Source: Ancylobacter pratisalsi | GTDB taxonomy: Bacteria > Pseudomonadota > Alphaproteobacteria > Rhizobiales > Xanthobacteraceae | DNA: 64,000 bases | Direction of reading: 5' to 3' | Assembly (NCBI RefSeq): GCF_010669125.1 | Contig: NZ_CP048630.1 | Span: forward strand, 3,840,001 to 3,904,000 | Part shown: positions 52,379 through 61,992 of the stretch, piece after piece | How the letters are laid out: each line of letters starts with the position of its first letter | How positions within the stretch are numbered: the stretch's first letter is position 1 | Notes under the pieces: generated by a model | What the model saw: only the letters and a program-made list of their open reading frames with translations | What the model was told of the DNA's origin: nothing | Databases searched by the model: none | Made by a program: the position numbers and the translations under genes

Positions 52379-54022
52379 ATGAGTGACAAGATCGACGACG
52401 CCTTCATGGCGCTGGCCGCGGACCATGCGGCGCGCAAGAGCCAGCACGTCGCCGATCTGTTCGCGGCGGACCCCAATCGCTTCGCCGACTTCTCGGTGCG
52501 GCTGGACGACCTGCTGCTCGACTTCTCCAAATGCTCGCTGACCGGCGACACGCTGGCGATACTGATCGAACTGGCGCAGGCCGCCGGCGTCGAGGAAAAG
52601 CGCGACGCGATGTTCGCGGGCGTGCACATCAACGTCACCGAGGATCGTGCGGTTCTTCACACCGCGCTGCGCGACACGAGCACCACGCCGCTGAACGTGG
52701 ACGGGCAGGATGTGCGCGCCGACGTGGCGCAGGTTCTGGCCGACATGGCGCGCTTCGCCGAGGGTATCCGCTCCGGCAAGCTCGCCGGATGGACCGGCAA
52801 GCCGATCACCGACGTGGTGAATATCGGCATTGGCGGCTCGGACCTTGGCCCCGCCATGGCGACGCTGGCGCTGGCGCCTTATCATGATGGCCCGCGCTCG
52901 CATTACGTTTCCAATGTCGACGGGGCGCACCTGTTCGACACGATTTCGCCGCTCGACCCGGCCTCGACGCTGTTCATCGTCGCCTCCAAGACCTTCACCA
53001 CGCAGGAGACCATGTCCAATGCCGCCTCCGCGCGGGCGTGGCTGGTGGAGGCGCTGGGCGAGCCGGCGGTGGGGCACCATTTCGCAGCGGTTTCCACCGC
53101 GCTCGACAAGGTGGCGGCCTTCGGCATCGCGCCGGACCGGGTATTCGGCTTTTGGGACTGGGTCGGCGGGCGCTATTCGGTGTGGTCGGCGATCGGCCTG
53201 CCGGTGATGCTGGCGGTCGGCCCGGCCAATTTCCGCCGCTTCCTCGATGGCGGCCATGCGATGGACGAGCATTTCCGCTCCGCGCCGCTGGCGCAGAACC
53301 TGCCGGTGCTGCTCGCCCTCGTCGGTGTCTGGCATCGCGATGTCTGTGGCTACGCCACCCGCGCGGTCATTCCCTATGACCAGCACCTGTCGCGCCTGCC
53401 GGCCTATTTCCAGCAGCTCGACATGGAGAGCAACGGCAAGCGGGTGACGCTGGAGGGTAAGCCGGTGGCGTATGACACCGGGCCGGTGATGTGGGGCGAG
53501 CCGGGCACCAACGGGCAGCACGCCTTCTTCCAGCTGATCCACCAGGGCACCAGCCCGATTCCGGTCGAGTTCCTGATCGCGGCCCATGGGCATAACGAAG
53601 ACAAGGATCCGCTGCTGAAGCGCCAGCACGCCATGCTGATCGCCAACTGCCTGGCGCAGTCCGAGGCGCTGATGCGCGGGCGCACCGAGGCCGAGGCCAA
53701 GGCGCAGCTGCTCGCCGCCGGTCGCGATGAGGACACCGCCGACCGCATTGCCCCGCACCGGGTGTTTCCCGGCAGCCGGCCCTCGGTGACGCTGGCCTAT
53801 GACAAGCTCGACCCCTTCGCGCTCGGCCGCATCATCGCGCTGTACGAGCACCGCGTGTTCGTGGAAGGCGCGATCTGGGGCATCAACAGCTTCGACCAGT
53901 GGGGCGTGGAGCTTGGCAAGGAGCTGGCCAGCACCTTGCTGCCGGCGGTGGAGAGTGGCACGGCGCCGGACAGCCTTTCCGGCTCGTCGGCCGGTTTGCT
54001 GCAGCATCTCACGGCCAAGTAG
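52379..54022 (+). CDS. pgi: Glucose-6-phosphate isomerase
   Basis: A 547-residue enzyme converting glucose 6-phosphate and fructose 6-phosphate. Key stretches are [16 protein letters not shown] (phosphate site), [10 protein letters not shown], the PGI signature [33 protein letters not shown] and the second signature [19 protein letters not shown] 52379 has GGAGG about 6 bases upstream. It follows cckA by 33 bases and precedes pgm by 81 bases, so both sugar-phosphate genes may be one unit. Confidence 0.97.
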   Translation: MSDKIDDAFMALAADHAARKSQHVADLFAADPNRFADFSVRLDDLLLDFSKCSLTGDTLAILIELAQAAGVEEKRDAMFAGVHINVTEDRAVLHTALRDTSTTPLNVDGQDVRADVAQVLADMARFAEGIRSGKLAGWTGKPITDVVNIGIGGSDLGPAMATLALAPYHDGPRSHYVSNVDGAHLFDTISPLDPASTLFIVASKTFTTQETMSNAASARAWLVEALGEPAVGHHFAAVSTALDKVAAFGIAPDRVFGFWDWVGGRYSVWSAIGLPVMLAVGPANFRRFLDGGHAMDEHFRSAPLAQNLPVLLALVGVWHRDVCGYATRAVIPYDQHLSRLPAYFQQLDMESNGKRVTLEGKPVAYDTGPVMWGEPGTNGQHAFFQLIHQGTSPIPVEFLIAAHGHNEDKDPLLKRQHAMLIANCLAQSEALMRGRTEAEAKAQLLAAGRDEDTADRIAPHRVFPGSRPSVTLAYDKLDPFALGRIIALYEHRVFVEGAIWGINSFDQWGVELGKELASTLLPAVESGTAPDSLSGSSAGLLQHLTAK

Positions 54023-55732
<1,710 letters not shown>

Positions 55733-55799
55733 GACGGAGCGTCACGCGGGAGCGTTGCGAGCGGCAGAAGGCCGGGAGCGGGGAGGGCCGGCGCTGGCC

Positions 55800-56378
55800 T
55801 CAGCCGGTTTCGCCGTAGCGCAGCGCGCTGGTCCAGAGCAGCTCAAGCCGCCTCAGCACCGTGAACGCCGTGACGAGGTCGTTGGCGTCGATCGAGTTCT
55901 GACTATTCGGGCGATGAACATTGTCCTGCATGGTGCGGACAGCGTCGCATAGCCGCTGCGCCTTGTCCGTCAGCCGGAGCCGGGCCGAGCGTCGATCGCG
56001 CTGGGAGGCGGCGCGGTGCACATAGTCCGCCTCGACCAGCTGCTTGAGATTGTAGGACGCATTGGAGCCGAGATAGTGGCCGCGCTCCAGAAGGTCGCGC
56101 ACCGACAGTTCGTCATTGCCGATGGTGAAGAGAAGCATGACCTGCGAGGGGCTGATGTCGTCCGTGCCCAGCCGGGTCAACTCTACCCGCAGAAGATCCA
56201 GAAACCGGCGATGCGAACGCTCGATAAGGCGCGCAATCTCCAGATGGGTGACCTGGGTCTCGACCGGGTTATCGAGGACCGTGTCGATGGACGTTATGCC
56301 AGGGACGGTGAATGCCAGCCCCTCGGGAGCGGGTGCGCTCAAGGAATCGTTGCGTTCATTCGCCGGCTTGGCTGCCAT
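55800..56378 (-). CDS. ldtR: MarR-type winged-helix regulator, LdtR-like
   Basis: A 192-residue regulator. The DNA-binding part, ISPSQVMLLFTIGNDELSVRDLL followed by YLGSNASYNLKQLVEADYVHR and QRDRRSARLRLT, resembles rhizobial LdtR, a MarR protein that controls an L,D-transpeptidase gene and cell-wall stress tolerance. ATG 56378 is chosen because GGGAG lies about 7 bases upstream; the frame opens 27 codons earlier. No transpeptidase gene is adjacent. The name rests on remembered similarity around the GSNxSYNLK segment. Confidence 0.78.
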   Translation of the reverse strand: MAAKPANERNDSLSAPAPEGLAFTVPGITSIDTVLDNPVETQVTHLEIARLIERSHRRFLDLLRVELTRLGTDDISPSQVMLLFTIGNDELSVRDLLERGHYLGSNASYNLKQLVEADYVHRAASQRDRRSARLRLTDKAQRLCDAVRTMQDNVHRPNSQNSIDANDLVTAFTVLRRLELLWTSALRYGETG

Positions 56379-56650
56379 GCGCCCACTCCCACACAAAGCT
56401 ACTATCGGGCCGTTCGTCCAAGAATCGTGACGCCACGGCGCGGCGCGAGTATGACACAAACAATGCGGGAAGGTCTTTTCCCCTCACGCCGACAAGACTA
56501 GGCAAACTAAAGAAAACCGGATCATGCACTACACAACGGGAGGCGTACTTCCTGTCGCCGTCTCCCGAGTGGTTTTTGGTTACCGTTGCCACCTCTCGCG
56601 CCGCCGTTTGCCGTGCCGCAGCCGGCAACTGACGCGGCGCCAGGGACGAA

Positions 56651-57607
56651 TCAGCGTGCGCGGTTGTGCAGGATGCGGCCGATGAAATTGAGCAGCACCT
56701 GCGCGGCGAGAATCGATGTCACGCCGGCCGGGTCGTATTCGCGGGCCACTTCGACGAGGTCGATGCCCACGACGGTGCCGCGTTTGGTGAGCCCGTCGAG
56801 CAGCTCCAGCACCTCGTAATAGGCGAACCCGCCATGGCTGGGCGTGCCGGTGCCGGGAGCGATCGAGGGATCGAAGCCGTCGATATCGATGGTGACGTAG
56901 TAGCGCCGGCCCTCGGGAATGCGTGCCAGCACCGCCTCGGTACCGAGCTTGCGGATCTGCCGCACGCTCAGGATATCGCTGCCCATGGCGCGAGCCGCCT
57001 CATAGCCTTCGCGGGCGGTGGAGGAGACGTTGCGGATCCCAAGCTGGGTGAGGCCGGTGACGTAGGGCTTCTCGGCCGCCCGGCGCAGCGGATTGCCATG
57101 GCCGCGCCGCACGCCGTGGCGCTCGTCGACGAAGTCGAGGTGGGCGTCGAACTGCACCAGATGGATCGGCTCCTCGTCGGAGAACGCCTCGATGCAGGGG
57201 ATGTTGATCGAGTGGTCGCCGCCGAGCACGACCGGGAGCGCGCCCGCCTTCAGGATCTTGCGCACGCCATACTCGATGTTGGCGTGGCTCTGCTCGGTGT
57301 CGGTGTGCACCATGTCGGCGTCGCCGATGTCGACGATGCGCGTGGTCTCGGCGGCCAGATAGGTGACGTCGTCCTCGTGGTCGTAGGCGCCGGCATGGCC
57401 GAAGGCGAACAGCGTGGACGCCTCGCGGATGGCGCGCGGGCCCGAGCGGGCGCCCGAGCGCCATTGGGTGCCGAGGTCGAACGGCGCGCCGAGCACGGCG
57501 ACGTCGGCATCGATCAGGTCCCAGTCGAGCTGGAGCGGGTATTTTCCGAAGGTGCAGATGCCGACAAAAGGCAGGTCCAGCCGGCCGCTCTCATAACCGT
57601 GAGCCAT
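56651..57607 (-). CDS. Ureohydrolase (arginase/agmatinase) family protein, second of a coupled pair
   Basis: A 318-residue binuclear metal hydrolase. All metal ligands are present: GGDHSIN, FDAHLDF and DIDGFDPSIAPGTG, with the family glutamate in GIDLVEVARE. The N-terminal part GAPFDLGTQWRSGARSGPRAIREAS is typical. Members hydrolyse guanidino groups to urea plus amine. The start ATG 57607 overlaps the stop of the upstream ureohydrolase (TGATG) and also has AGGA 8 bases before it. Last gene of the run with creatininase and two SDRs. Plain agmatinase is possible but the context argues for another guanidino substrate. Confidence 0.9.
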   Translation of the reverse strand: MAHGYESGRLDLPFVGICTFGKYPLQLDWDLIDADVAVLGAPFDLGTQWRSGARSGPRAIREASTLFAFGHAGAYDHEDDVTYLAAETTRIVDIGDADMVHTDTEQSHANIEYGVRKILKAGALPVVLGGDHSINIPCIEAFSDEEPIHLVQFDAHLDFVDERHGVRRGHGNPLRRAAEKPYVTGLTQLGIRNVSSTAREGYEAARAMGSDILSVRQIRKLGTEAVLARIPEGRRYYVTIDIDGFDPSIAPGTGTPSHGGFAYYEVLELLDGLTKRGTVVGIDLVEVAREYDPAGVTSILAAQVLLNFIGRILHNRAR

Positions 57608-58563
57608 CAGAGCTTTCCTTTCGTTTCCACGACGCCGGCGAGCACGCACAGCAGCTCGAACATGATGGTGGCGCCCGTCAGGGCCGTGAGGCCAGAGGGA
57701 TCGAAGGGCGGGGCGACCTCGACGAGGTCGGCGCCGATGATGTTCAGCCCGTCGAGCAGGCGCACCATGGCCTGCGCCTCGCGGGTCGAGAAGCCGCCGA
57801 TCTCGGGCGTGCCGGTGCCGGGGGCCTGCGAGGGATCGATGCCGTCAATGTCGAAGGTGACATAGGTTTTCTGGTCGCCGACGATGGCGCGGACCTCGGC
57901 CATGACATCGGCGACGCCGCGCTCGATGAACTCCTCGATGAAGATGATGCGCACACCGACATCGCGGGCGTAGTCGTAATTGCCGGCATCCGAGATCGCC
58001 CCGCGCAGACCCACCTGCACGAAGCGCTTCGGGTCGACCAGTCCTTCCTCGATGGCGCGGCGGAACGGGGTGCCGTGGGTGTAGCGGCTGCCGTTGAAGA
58101 AGGTGTCGTAAGTGTCCGAATGGGCGTCGAACTGGATCAGCCCGACGGGTCCGTCGCTGGCCAGCCCGCGCAGGATCGGCAGGCTGATGAGGTGGTCGCC
58201 GCCGGCGGTGAGCGGCAGCGCGCCGGCGGTGCGTACGCCGGCATAATGGGCGGTGATGAGGTCCAGCGAGCGCATCAGGTCGAACGGATCGATGATGACG
58301 TCGCCGCAATCGGCCACGCGGGCGCGGTCATAGGGCGAGAGGCCGGTGACATGGTGCACGCGGCGCATCAGGCTCGACTGGTTGCGCAATTCGCGCGGGC
58401 CGTGGCGGGTGCCGGCGCGGTTGGTGGTGCCCAGATCGAAGGGCAGCCCGATGATCGCGATGTCGACCTCCGCCGGCTCGGCGACCGGCAGGCGCATGAA
58501 GGTGGGCAGTCCGGCAAAGCGGGGGATGGTGCCGGAATCAAGCGGCTCGAACTTGCCTGTCAT
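57607..58563 (-). CDS. Ureohydrolase (arginase/agmatinase) family protein, first of a coupled pair
   Basis: A 318-residue paralogue of the next gene, equal in length but clearly diverged. Metal ligands are intact in AGGDHLIS, FDAHSDT and DIDGIDPSQAPGTG, with the glutamate in GADLVEVAPP; HGTPFRRAIEEG supplies the usual active-site loop histidine. GLPFDLGTTNRAGTRHGPRELR marks the family. ATG 58563 is chosen because the conserved domain starts about 20 residues on and GAGAG precedes it. It lies 102 bases after the creatininase gene, beyond a strong hairpin. The two paralogues may form a mixed oligomer. Confidence 0.9.
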   Translation of the reverse strand: MTGKFEPLDSGTIPRFAGLPTFMRLPVAEPAEVDIAIIGLPFDLGTTNRAGTRHGPRELRNQSSLMRRVHHVTGLSPYDRARVADCGDVIIDPFDLMRSLDLITAHYAGVRTAGALPLTAGGDHLISLPILRGLASDGPVGLIQFDAHSDTYDTFFNGSRYTHGTPFRRAIEEGLVDPKRFVQVGLRGAISDAGNYDYARDVGVRIIFIEEFIERGVADVMAEVRAIVGDQKTYVTFDIDGIDPSQAPGTGTPEIGGFSTREAQAMVRLLDGLNIIGADLVEVAPPFDPSGLTALTGATIMFELLCVLAGVVETKGKL

Positions 58564-58613
58564 GGGGCTCTCGAAGGGGCGATGGGAGGGGGCGTGAGGA
58601 GGCGCGCGCAAGG

Positions 58614-58656
58614 CTTCCGGCCCGGCGACCTGCCGGGTGAGGCGCCGGGCCGGAAG
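58614..58656 (-). promoter_or_regulatory. 14-bp perfect hairpin between creatininase and ureohydrolase genes
   Basis: CTTCCGGCCCGGCG at 58614-58627 is perfectly complementary to CGCCGGGCCGGAAG at 58643-58656, with a 15-base loop. It starts 10 bases after the creatininase stop. In the transcribed direction it is followed by CCTTGCGCGC rather than T residues, so it is more likely an attenuator or an mRNA-stability/processing element than a full terminator. Confidence 0.6.
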
Positions 58657-58665
58657 AGGGCGCGG

Positions 58666-59442
58666 CTAGAGGCGGAATTCCTTGCGGATCGCCTCCGATA
58701 TGCGGGTGACGTAGTCGTCCATCAGCAACTCGCCCTTCTCGGCGGTCGAGCCGGTGGCGACGGCAAGGACGCCGGAATGGGGCAGCCCGAAGTCTTCCGG
58801 CAGGGGGAACTTGTCGTAGGGCGGGAAGGTCGCGGGGCCATCGTCCGGCACCTTCTCCATCTCGACCAGATCCGGCCGCAGCATCAGCATCAGCGAGGTT
58901 TCCAGCAGGCTGGCATGCTCAAGGTCGATGCCGGGGAAACCGTCCGGGAACAGGGTGTCGAGCGTGGCGCGCTGGGCGAAGTCCCAGTACTCCAGGCGCA
59001 TCACTTCCATGTCGTAGATGCCGTCGCGGCGCAGTTCGCGCATGCCCAGGTCGAGCCCTTCGATCGAGGGACCCATATTCTCGTAATGGCCGTTGACCAG
59101 CACCAGCCGGCGCACGCCCTGGCGGCCGAGATTGCGGATCACGTCGCGGATGATCAGCGCGAAGGTGTGCGCGTCAAGGCTCAGCGTTCCGGGGAAATGC
59201 TCGCCCCCGCCCGAACGCGGCATCGATTTGCAGCCATAGGCCAAGGTGGGGGCAACGAGGCCGCCGACCTCCTTCGCCACCCGCTCGCACACGCCGGTGG
59301 GCAGGGTGACATCCACGTTCAGCGGCAGATGGGGTCCGTGCTGCTCGGTGGAGCCGAGCGGCAGCAGCACCGGAGCGCCTGCGGCAACCCTTGCCGCGAA
59401 TTCGAGCCAGTTGAGTTCGTCGAGACGGACGCTGTCGACCAT
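58666..59442 (-). CDS. Creatininase (creatinine amidohydrolase) family enzyme
   Basis: A 258-residue enzyme, the length of Pseudomonas creatininase. The five metal ligands sit at E33, H35 and D44 (GSTEQHGPHLPLNVDV) and at H119 and E121 (LVNGHYEN), each one position from the Pseudomonas numbering I remember. KSMPRSGGGEHFPGTLSLDA, EYWDF and LPDDGPATFPPYD-like stretches (VPDDGPATFPPYDKFPL) also match. W153 and H176 are kept, but the lid tryptophan (W174 there) is isoleucine 172 here. ATG 59442 has GGGGG 8 bases upstream. It should open a cyclic amide, possibly not creatinine. Confidence 0.9.
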   Translation of the reverse strand: MVDSVRLDELNWLEFAARVAAGAPVLLPLGSTEQHGPHLPLNVDVTLPTGVCERVAKEVGGLVAPTLAYGCKSMPRSGGGEHFPGTLSLDAHTFALIIRDVIRNLGRQGVRRLVLVNGHYENMGPSIEGLDLGMRELRRDGIYDMEVMRLEYWDFAQRATLDTLFPDGFPGIDLEHASLLETSLMLMLRPDLVEMEKVPDDGPATFPPYDKFPLPEDFGLPHSGVLAVATGSTAEKGELLMDDYVTRISEAIRKEFRL

Positions 59443-59464
59443 GTGGTTTCCCCCGATGGATCGC

Positions 59465-60175
59465 TCAGTGCATGGCCGCGCCGCCATCGACGCTGATGCA
59501 CTGGCCAGTGATGAATGTCGTGTGGCGGCTGATGAGGAACAGCACCGCCTGGGCTACTTCGGCCGGACGACCGATGCGGGCAGAGGGATTGCTAATCTCC
59601 AGCCGCTTCAGTTCTTCGCTCATATTCTCGAAATCGAGCAGGGGCGTGTCCACCGGGCCCGGCGCGACCGCATTTACCTGCACGCGCGGACCCAGCTCGC
59701 GGGCCCAGGAGCGGGTGAGGGTAAGAATCGCGCCTTTGGTGGCGGCATAGCCGGAGAAGCCGGCGCGGCCGAGATAGGCCAGCTCCGAGGCGATGTTGAC
59801 GATGCGCCCGCTCTCGCCGAAATGGCGCAGCGCCTCCCGCGCCATCAGGATCGGTCCGCGCACATTGATCGCGGCCATGCGCTCAAAGGTATCGATATCG
59901 AAGCTGTCGAGGGGGGTCTCCACGCAGATGCCGGCGCAGTTCACGATGGCATCGAGACCGCCGAGCTGGTCGACGGCGACCTCCATTCCGTTCACCACCG
60001 CGTTCTCGTCGGTGACGTTGGTGATGATCGTCGGCCAGCTCGACTGCTCCGCCGGGTGCAGGTCGAAGCCGATCACGCGCGCGCCCGCCGCCGCGAGCGC
60101 ATCCGCGCTGGCCCGGCCGATGCCGCTTCCCGCACCGGTGACAATGATGCGCAGGCCTTCGTGGGGCTTCACCAT
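59465..60175 (-). CDS. Short-chain dehydrogenase/reductase
   Basis: A 236-residue classical SDR. The cofactor motif is VTGAGSGIGRAS, the structural NAG-like motif is VNCAGICVETPL, and the catalytic Ser-Tyr-Lys set is in IASELAYLGRAGFSGYAATKGA. An aspartate after beta-2 (IGFDLHPAE) favours NAD over NADP. It ends VSVDGGAAMH, a typical C-terminus. It overlaps the upstream SDR by 7 bases and precedes creatininase by 22 bases. The substrate is probably a hydroxy compound formed from the same nutrient. Confidence 0.92.
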   Translation of the reverse strand: MVKPHEGLRIIVTGAGSGIGRASADALAAAGARVIGFDLHPAEQSSWPTIITNVTDENAVVNGMEVAVDQLGGLDAIVNCAGICVETPLDSFDIDTFERMAAINVRGPILMAREALRHFGESGRIVNIASELAYLGRAGFSGYAATKGAILTLTRSWARELGPRVQVNAVAPGPVDTPLLDFENMSEELKRLEISNPSARIGRPAEVAQAVLFLISRHTTFITGQCISVDGGAAMH

Positions 60176-60927
60176 GGGTATTCTCCGCGATCGACCCCGA
60201 GACTCTGGCCGGTGATGTTGGCGGCGAGATCGGAGGCCAGGAACAGATAGGTGCCGGCGACGTCGTCCGGGTCCATGAAGCCCGGAAGAATCTGCGCCGC
60301 GACGATTTCGTCCAGCAGCGTATCAGGTGCGACCTTCATGCGCGCCGCCATTGCGTGCAGCGAGCGCAGCGAGGCCTCGGTGCGCACCCAGCCCGGGCAG
60401 ACCGCATTGACGGTGATTCCGCGCGGGCCGAGTTCCTTCGCCCAGGTCTTGGTCAGCCCGATCACCGCGTGCTTGGAGGCGACATAGGCGCTGAACAGCG
60501 CCTCCGCCCCGCGCGACCAGATGGAGGCGGTGTTGATGATGCGTCCGCCATGGCCGAGGCTTGGCAACAGTGCGCGGGTGACGAGGAAGGTGCCGACCAC
60601 GTTGATCTCGACCACGCGGCGGAACGTCGCCTCGTTGCCCGAGCTGCCATCGTCCAACGGCGTGACGAGCTCGAGGCCGGCATTGTTCACCAGCACGTCG
60701 AGATGGGGCAGGGAGGCGGCCACTTCGGCAACAGCCTCGGACGAGGTGATGTCCGCGCGATGGGCCTGCGCGCCCAGCCGCTCGGCGGCTTCCGCGATGC
60801 CCTCGTCCTCGGCCAGCATGTGAAGCTCGACACCCGCCGCGGCGAAGGCGCGGGCAATGCCGAAGCCGATGCCCCGACTGGAGCCGGTGACAAGGACGGT
60901 GCGTCCGGACAGTCCGTCCAGGGTCAC
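60169..60927 (-). CDS. Short-chain dehydrogenase/reductase, first gene of the LysR-linked operon
   Basis: A 252-residue SDR. Motifs are VTGSSRGIGFGIARAF, VLVNNAGLELVTPL and the catalytic NTASIWSRGAEALFSAYVASKHA. The end is LGVDRGEYPW. It is distinct from the second SDR, so the two likely act on different intermediates or form a mixed tetramer. Its start lies 123 bases from the divergent LysR regulator, making it the promoter-proximal gene of a five-gene reverse-strand run. Confidence 0.92.
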   Translation of the reverse strand: MTLDGLSGRTVLVTGSSRGIGFGIARAFAAAGVELHMLAEDEGIAEAAERLGAQAHRADITSSEAVAEVAASLPHLDVLVNNAGLELVTPLDDGSSGNEATFRRVVEINVVGTFLVTRALLPSLGHGGRIINTASIWSRGAEALFSAYVASKHAVIGLTKTWAKELGPRGITVNAVCPGWVRTEASLRSLHAMAARMKVAPDTLLDEIVAAQILPGFMDPDDVAGTYLFLASDLAANITGQSLGVDRGEYPW

Positions 60928-61050
60928 GGCAAGCTCCCGGTTCAGCGGTGGAGGAAGGGGCGGCTTTTCAGGGCAGCGGCATCGTCTCGCAGATTCACTT
61001 TCAGGAAAATAGGAATTAGTGGAAACTTACATCGACAAATCTCAATGTGA
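60928..61050. promoter_or_regulatory. Divergent promoter region between the SDR operon and LysR gene
   Basis: The AT-rich half (about 60990-61045) contains ATTAGT-GGAA-ACTTAC at 61015-61030, an imperfect dyad, and ATTCAC at 60993-60998 mirrored by GTGAAT at 61045-61050. Either could be part of a LysR site, since these regulators bind between divergent genes. Confidence 0.4.
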
Positions 61051-61992
61051 ATGGCTCGCCCCATGCGCCGGCTCGACAATATCGACCTCAGGCTGCTGCG
61101 CGTTTTCCTCGTGCTCGCGGAAGAGGGCGGCTTTCAGGATGCGCAGATCGCGCTGAATCTCTCGCAATCGACGCTGTCCACCCATCTCGCCGCGCTGGAA
61201 CGCAAGCTGGGTGGCCAGCTGTGCGAGCGTGGGCGCTCCGGTTTCCGGCTCACGCCGTTCGGCCAGTCGGTGTTTACCGCCGCGCGGGAGCTGTTCGACG
61301 AGGTCGAGGCGTTTCAGGGGCGCATCGGGCGGGGCCGGGGGCATCTGGTCGGGCGGCTGCGGCTCGGCATTGTCGACGGCGTTGTCACCAATCCGCGCCT
61401 TGGCCTGCAGACCGCGCTGTCGCGCTACATGACCTATGCGTCCGAAGTGTTCGTCGACCTGGAGCTGGGCACGCCGTTGGCGCTGGAGCGGGCGCTGATC
61501 GAGGGCGCGCGGGATATCGTGGTCGGGCCGCTGTCGCAGAAGCTGCCCGGCGTCACCTACATTCCCCTGCACCGCGAATCGCAGGCGCTCTATTGCGGGG
61601 CCGGCCACGCACTGTTCGCGCTGGAAGACGGCGAGATCACCCATCAGCGGATCGAGCAGGCGCTGTTCTCGGTGCGCAGCTATCGCCACCTCGACGACCT
61701 CTACCGGGTGAACCATCCCCGCGCCAGCGCCGCCATCGTGCAGATGGAGGCGCAGGTGATGATGATCCTGTCCGGGCACTTCATCGGCTACCTACCGCGC
61801 CATATCGGCGAGGACTGGGCGCGGCGCGGCCAGATGCGGGTGTTGCGACCGGAAAGCTACGGCTTCGATTCCGCCCATTTCGCCGCGACACGGCGCCTGA
61901 AGGGCGAGCAGCCGCTGGTCGACGCCTTCGTCCGGGAACTGAAGGCGCAGGCGCAGGCCTCCGAGCCGGCGACGGTTCAGGTAAGCCGGTAG
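61051..61992 (+). CDS. LysR family transcriptional regulator
   Basis: A 313-residue activator-type regulator. The N-terminal helix-turn-helix is IDLRLLRVFLVLAEEGGFQDAQIALNLSQSTLSTHLAALERKLG, followed by a linker helix (FTAARELFDEVEAF) and a periplasmic-binding-like effector domain starting GRLRLGIVDGV. ATG 61051 and ATG 61063 are both possible. It is divergent from the SDR/creatininase/ureohydrolase run, which it probably controls in response to a pathway substrate. Its last 16 bases overlap the end of the convergent polysaccharide gene. Confidence 0.94.
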   Translation: MARPMRRLDNIDLRLLRVFLVLAEEGGFQDAQIALNLSQSTLSTHLAALERKLGGQLCERGRSGFRLTPFGQSVFTAARELFDEVEAFQGRIGRGRGHLVGRLRLGIVDGVVTNPRLGLQTALSRYMTYASEVFVDLELGTPLALERALIEGARDIVVGPLSQKLPGVTYIPLHRESQALYCGAGHALFALEDGEITHQRIEQALFSVRSYRHLDDLYRVNHPRASAAIVQMEAQVMMILSGHFIGYLPRHIGEDWARRGQMRVLRPESYGFDSAHFAATRRLKGEQPLVDAFVRELKAQAQASEPATVQVSR

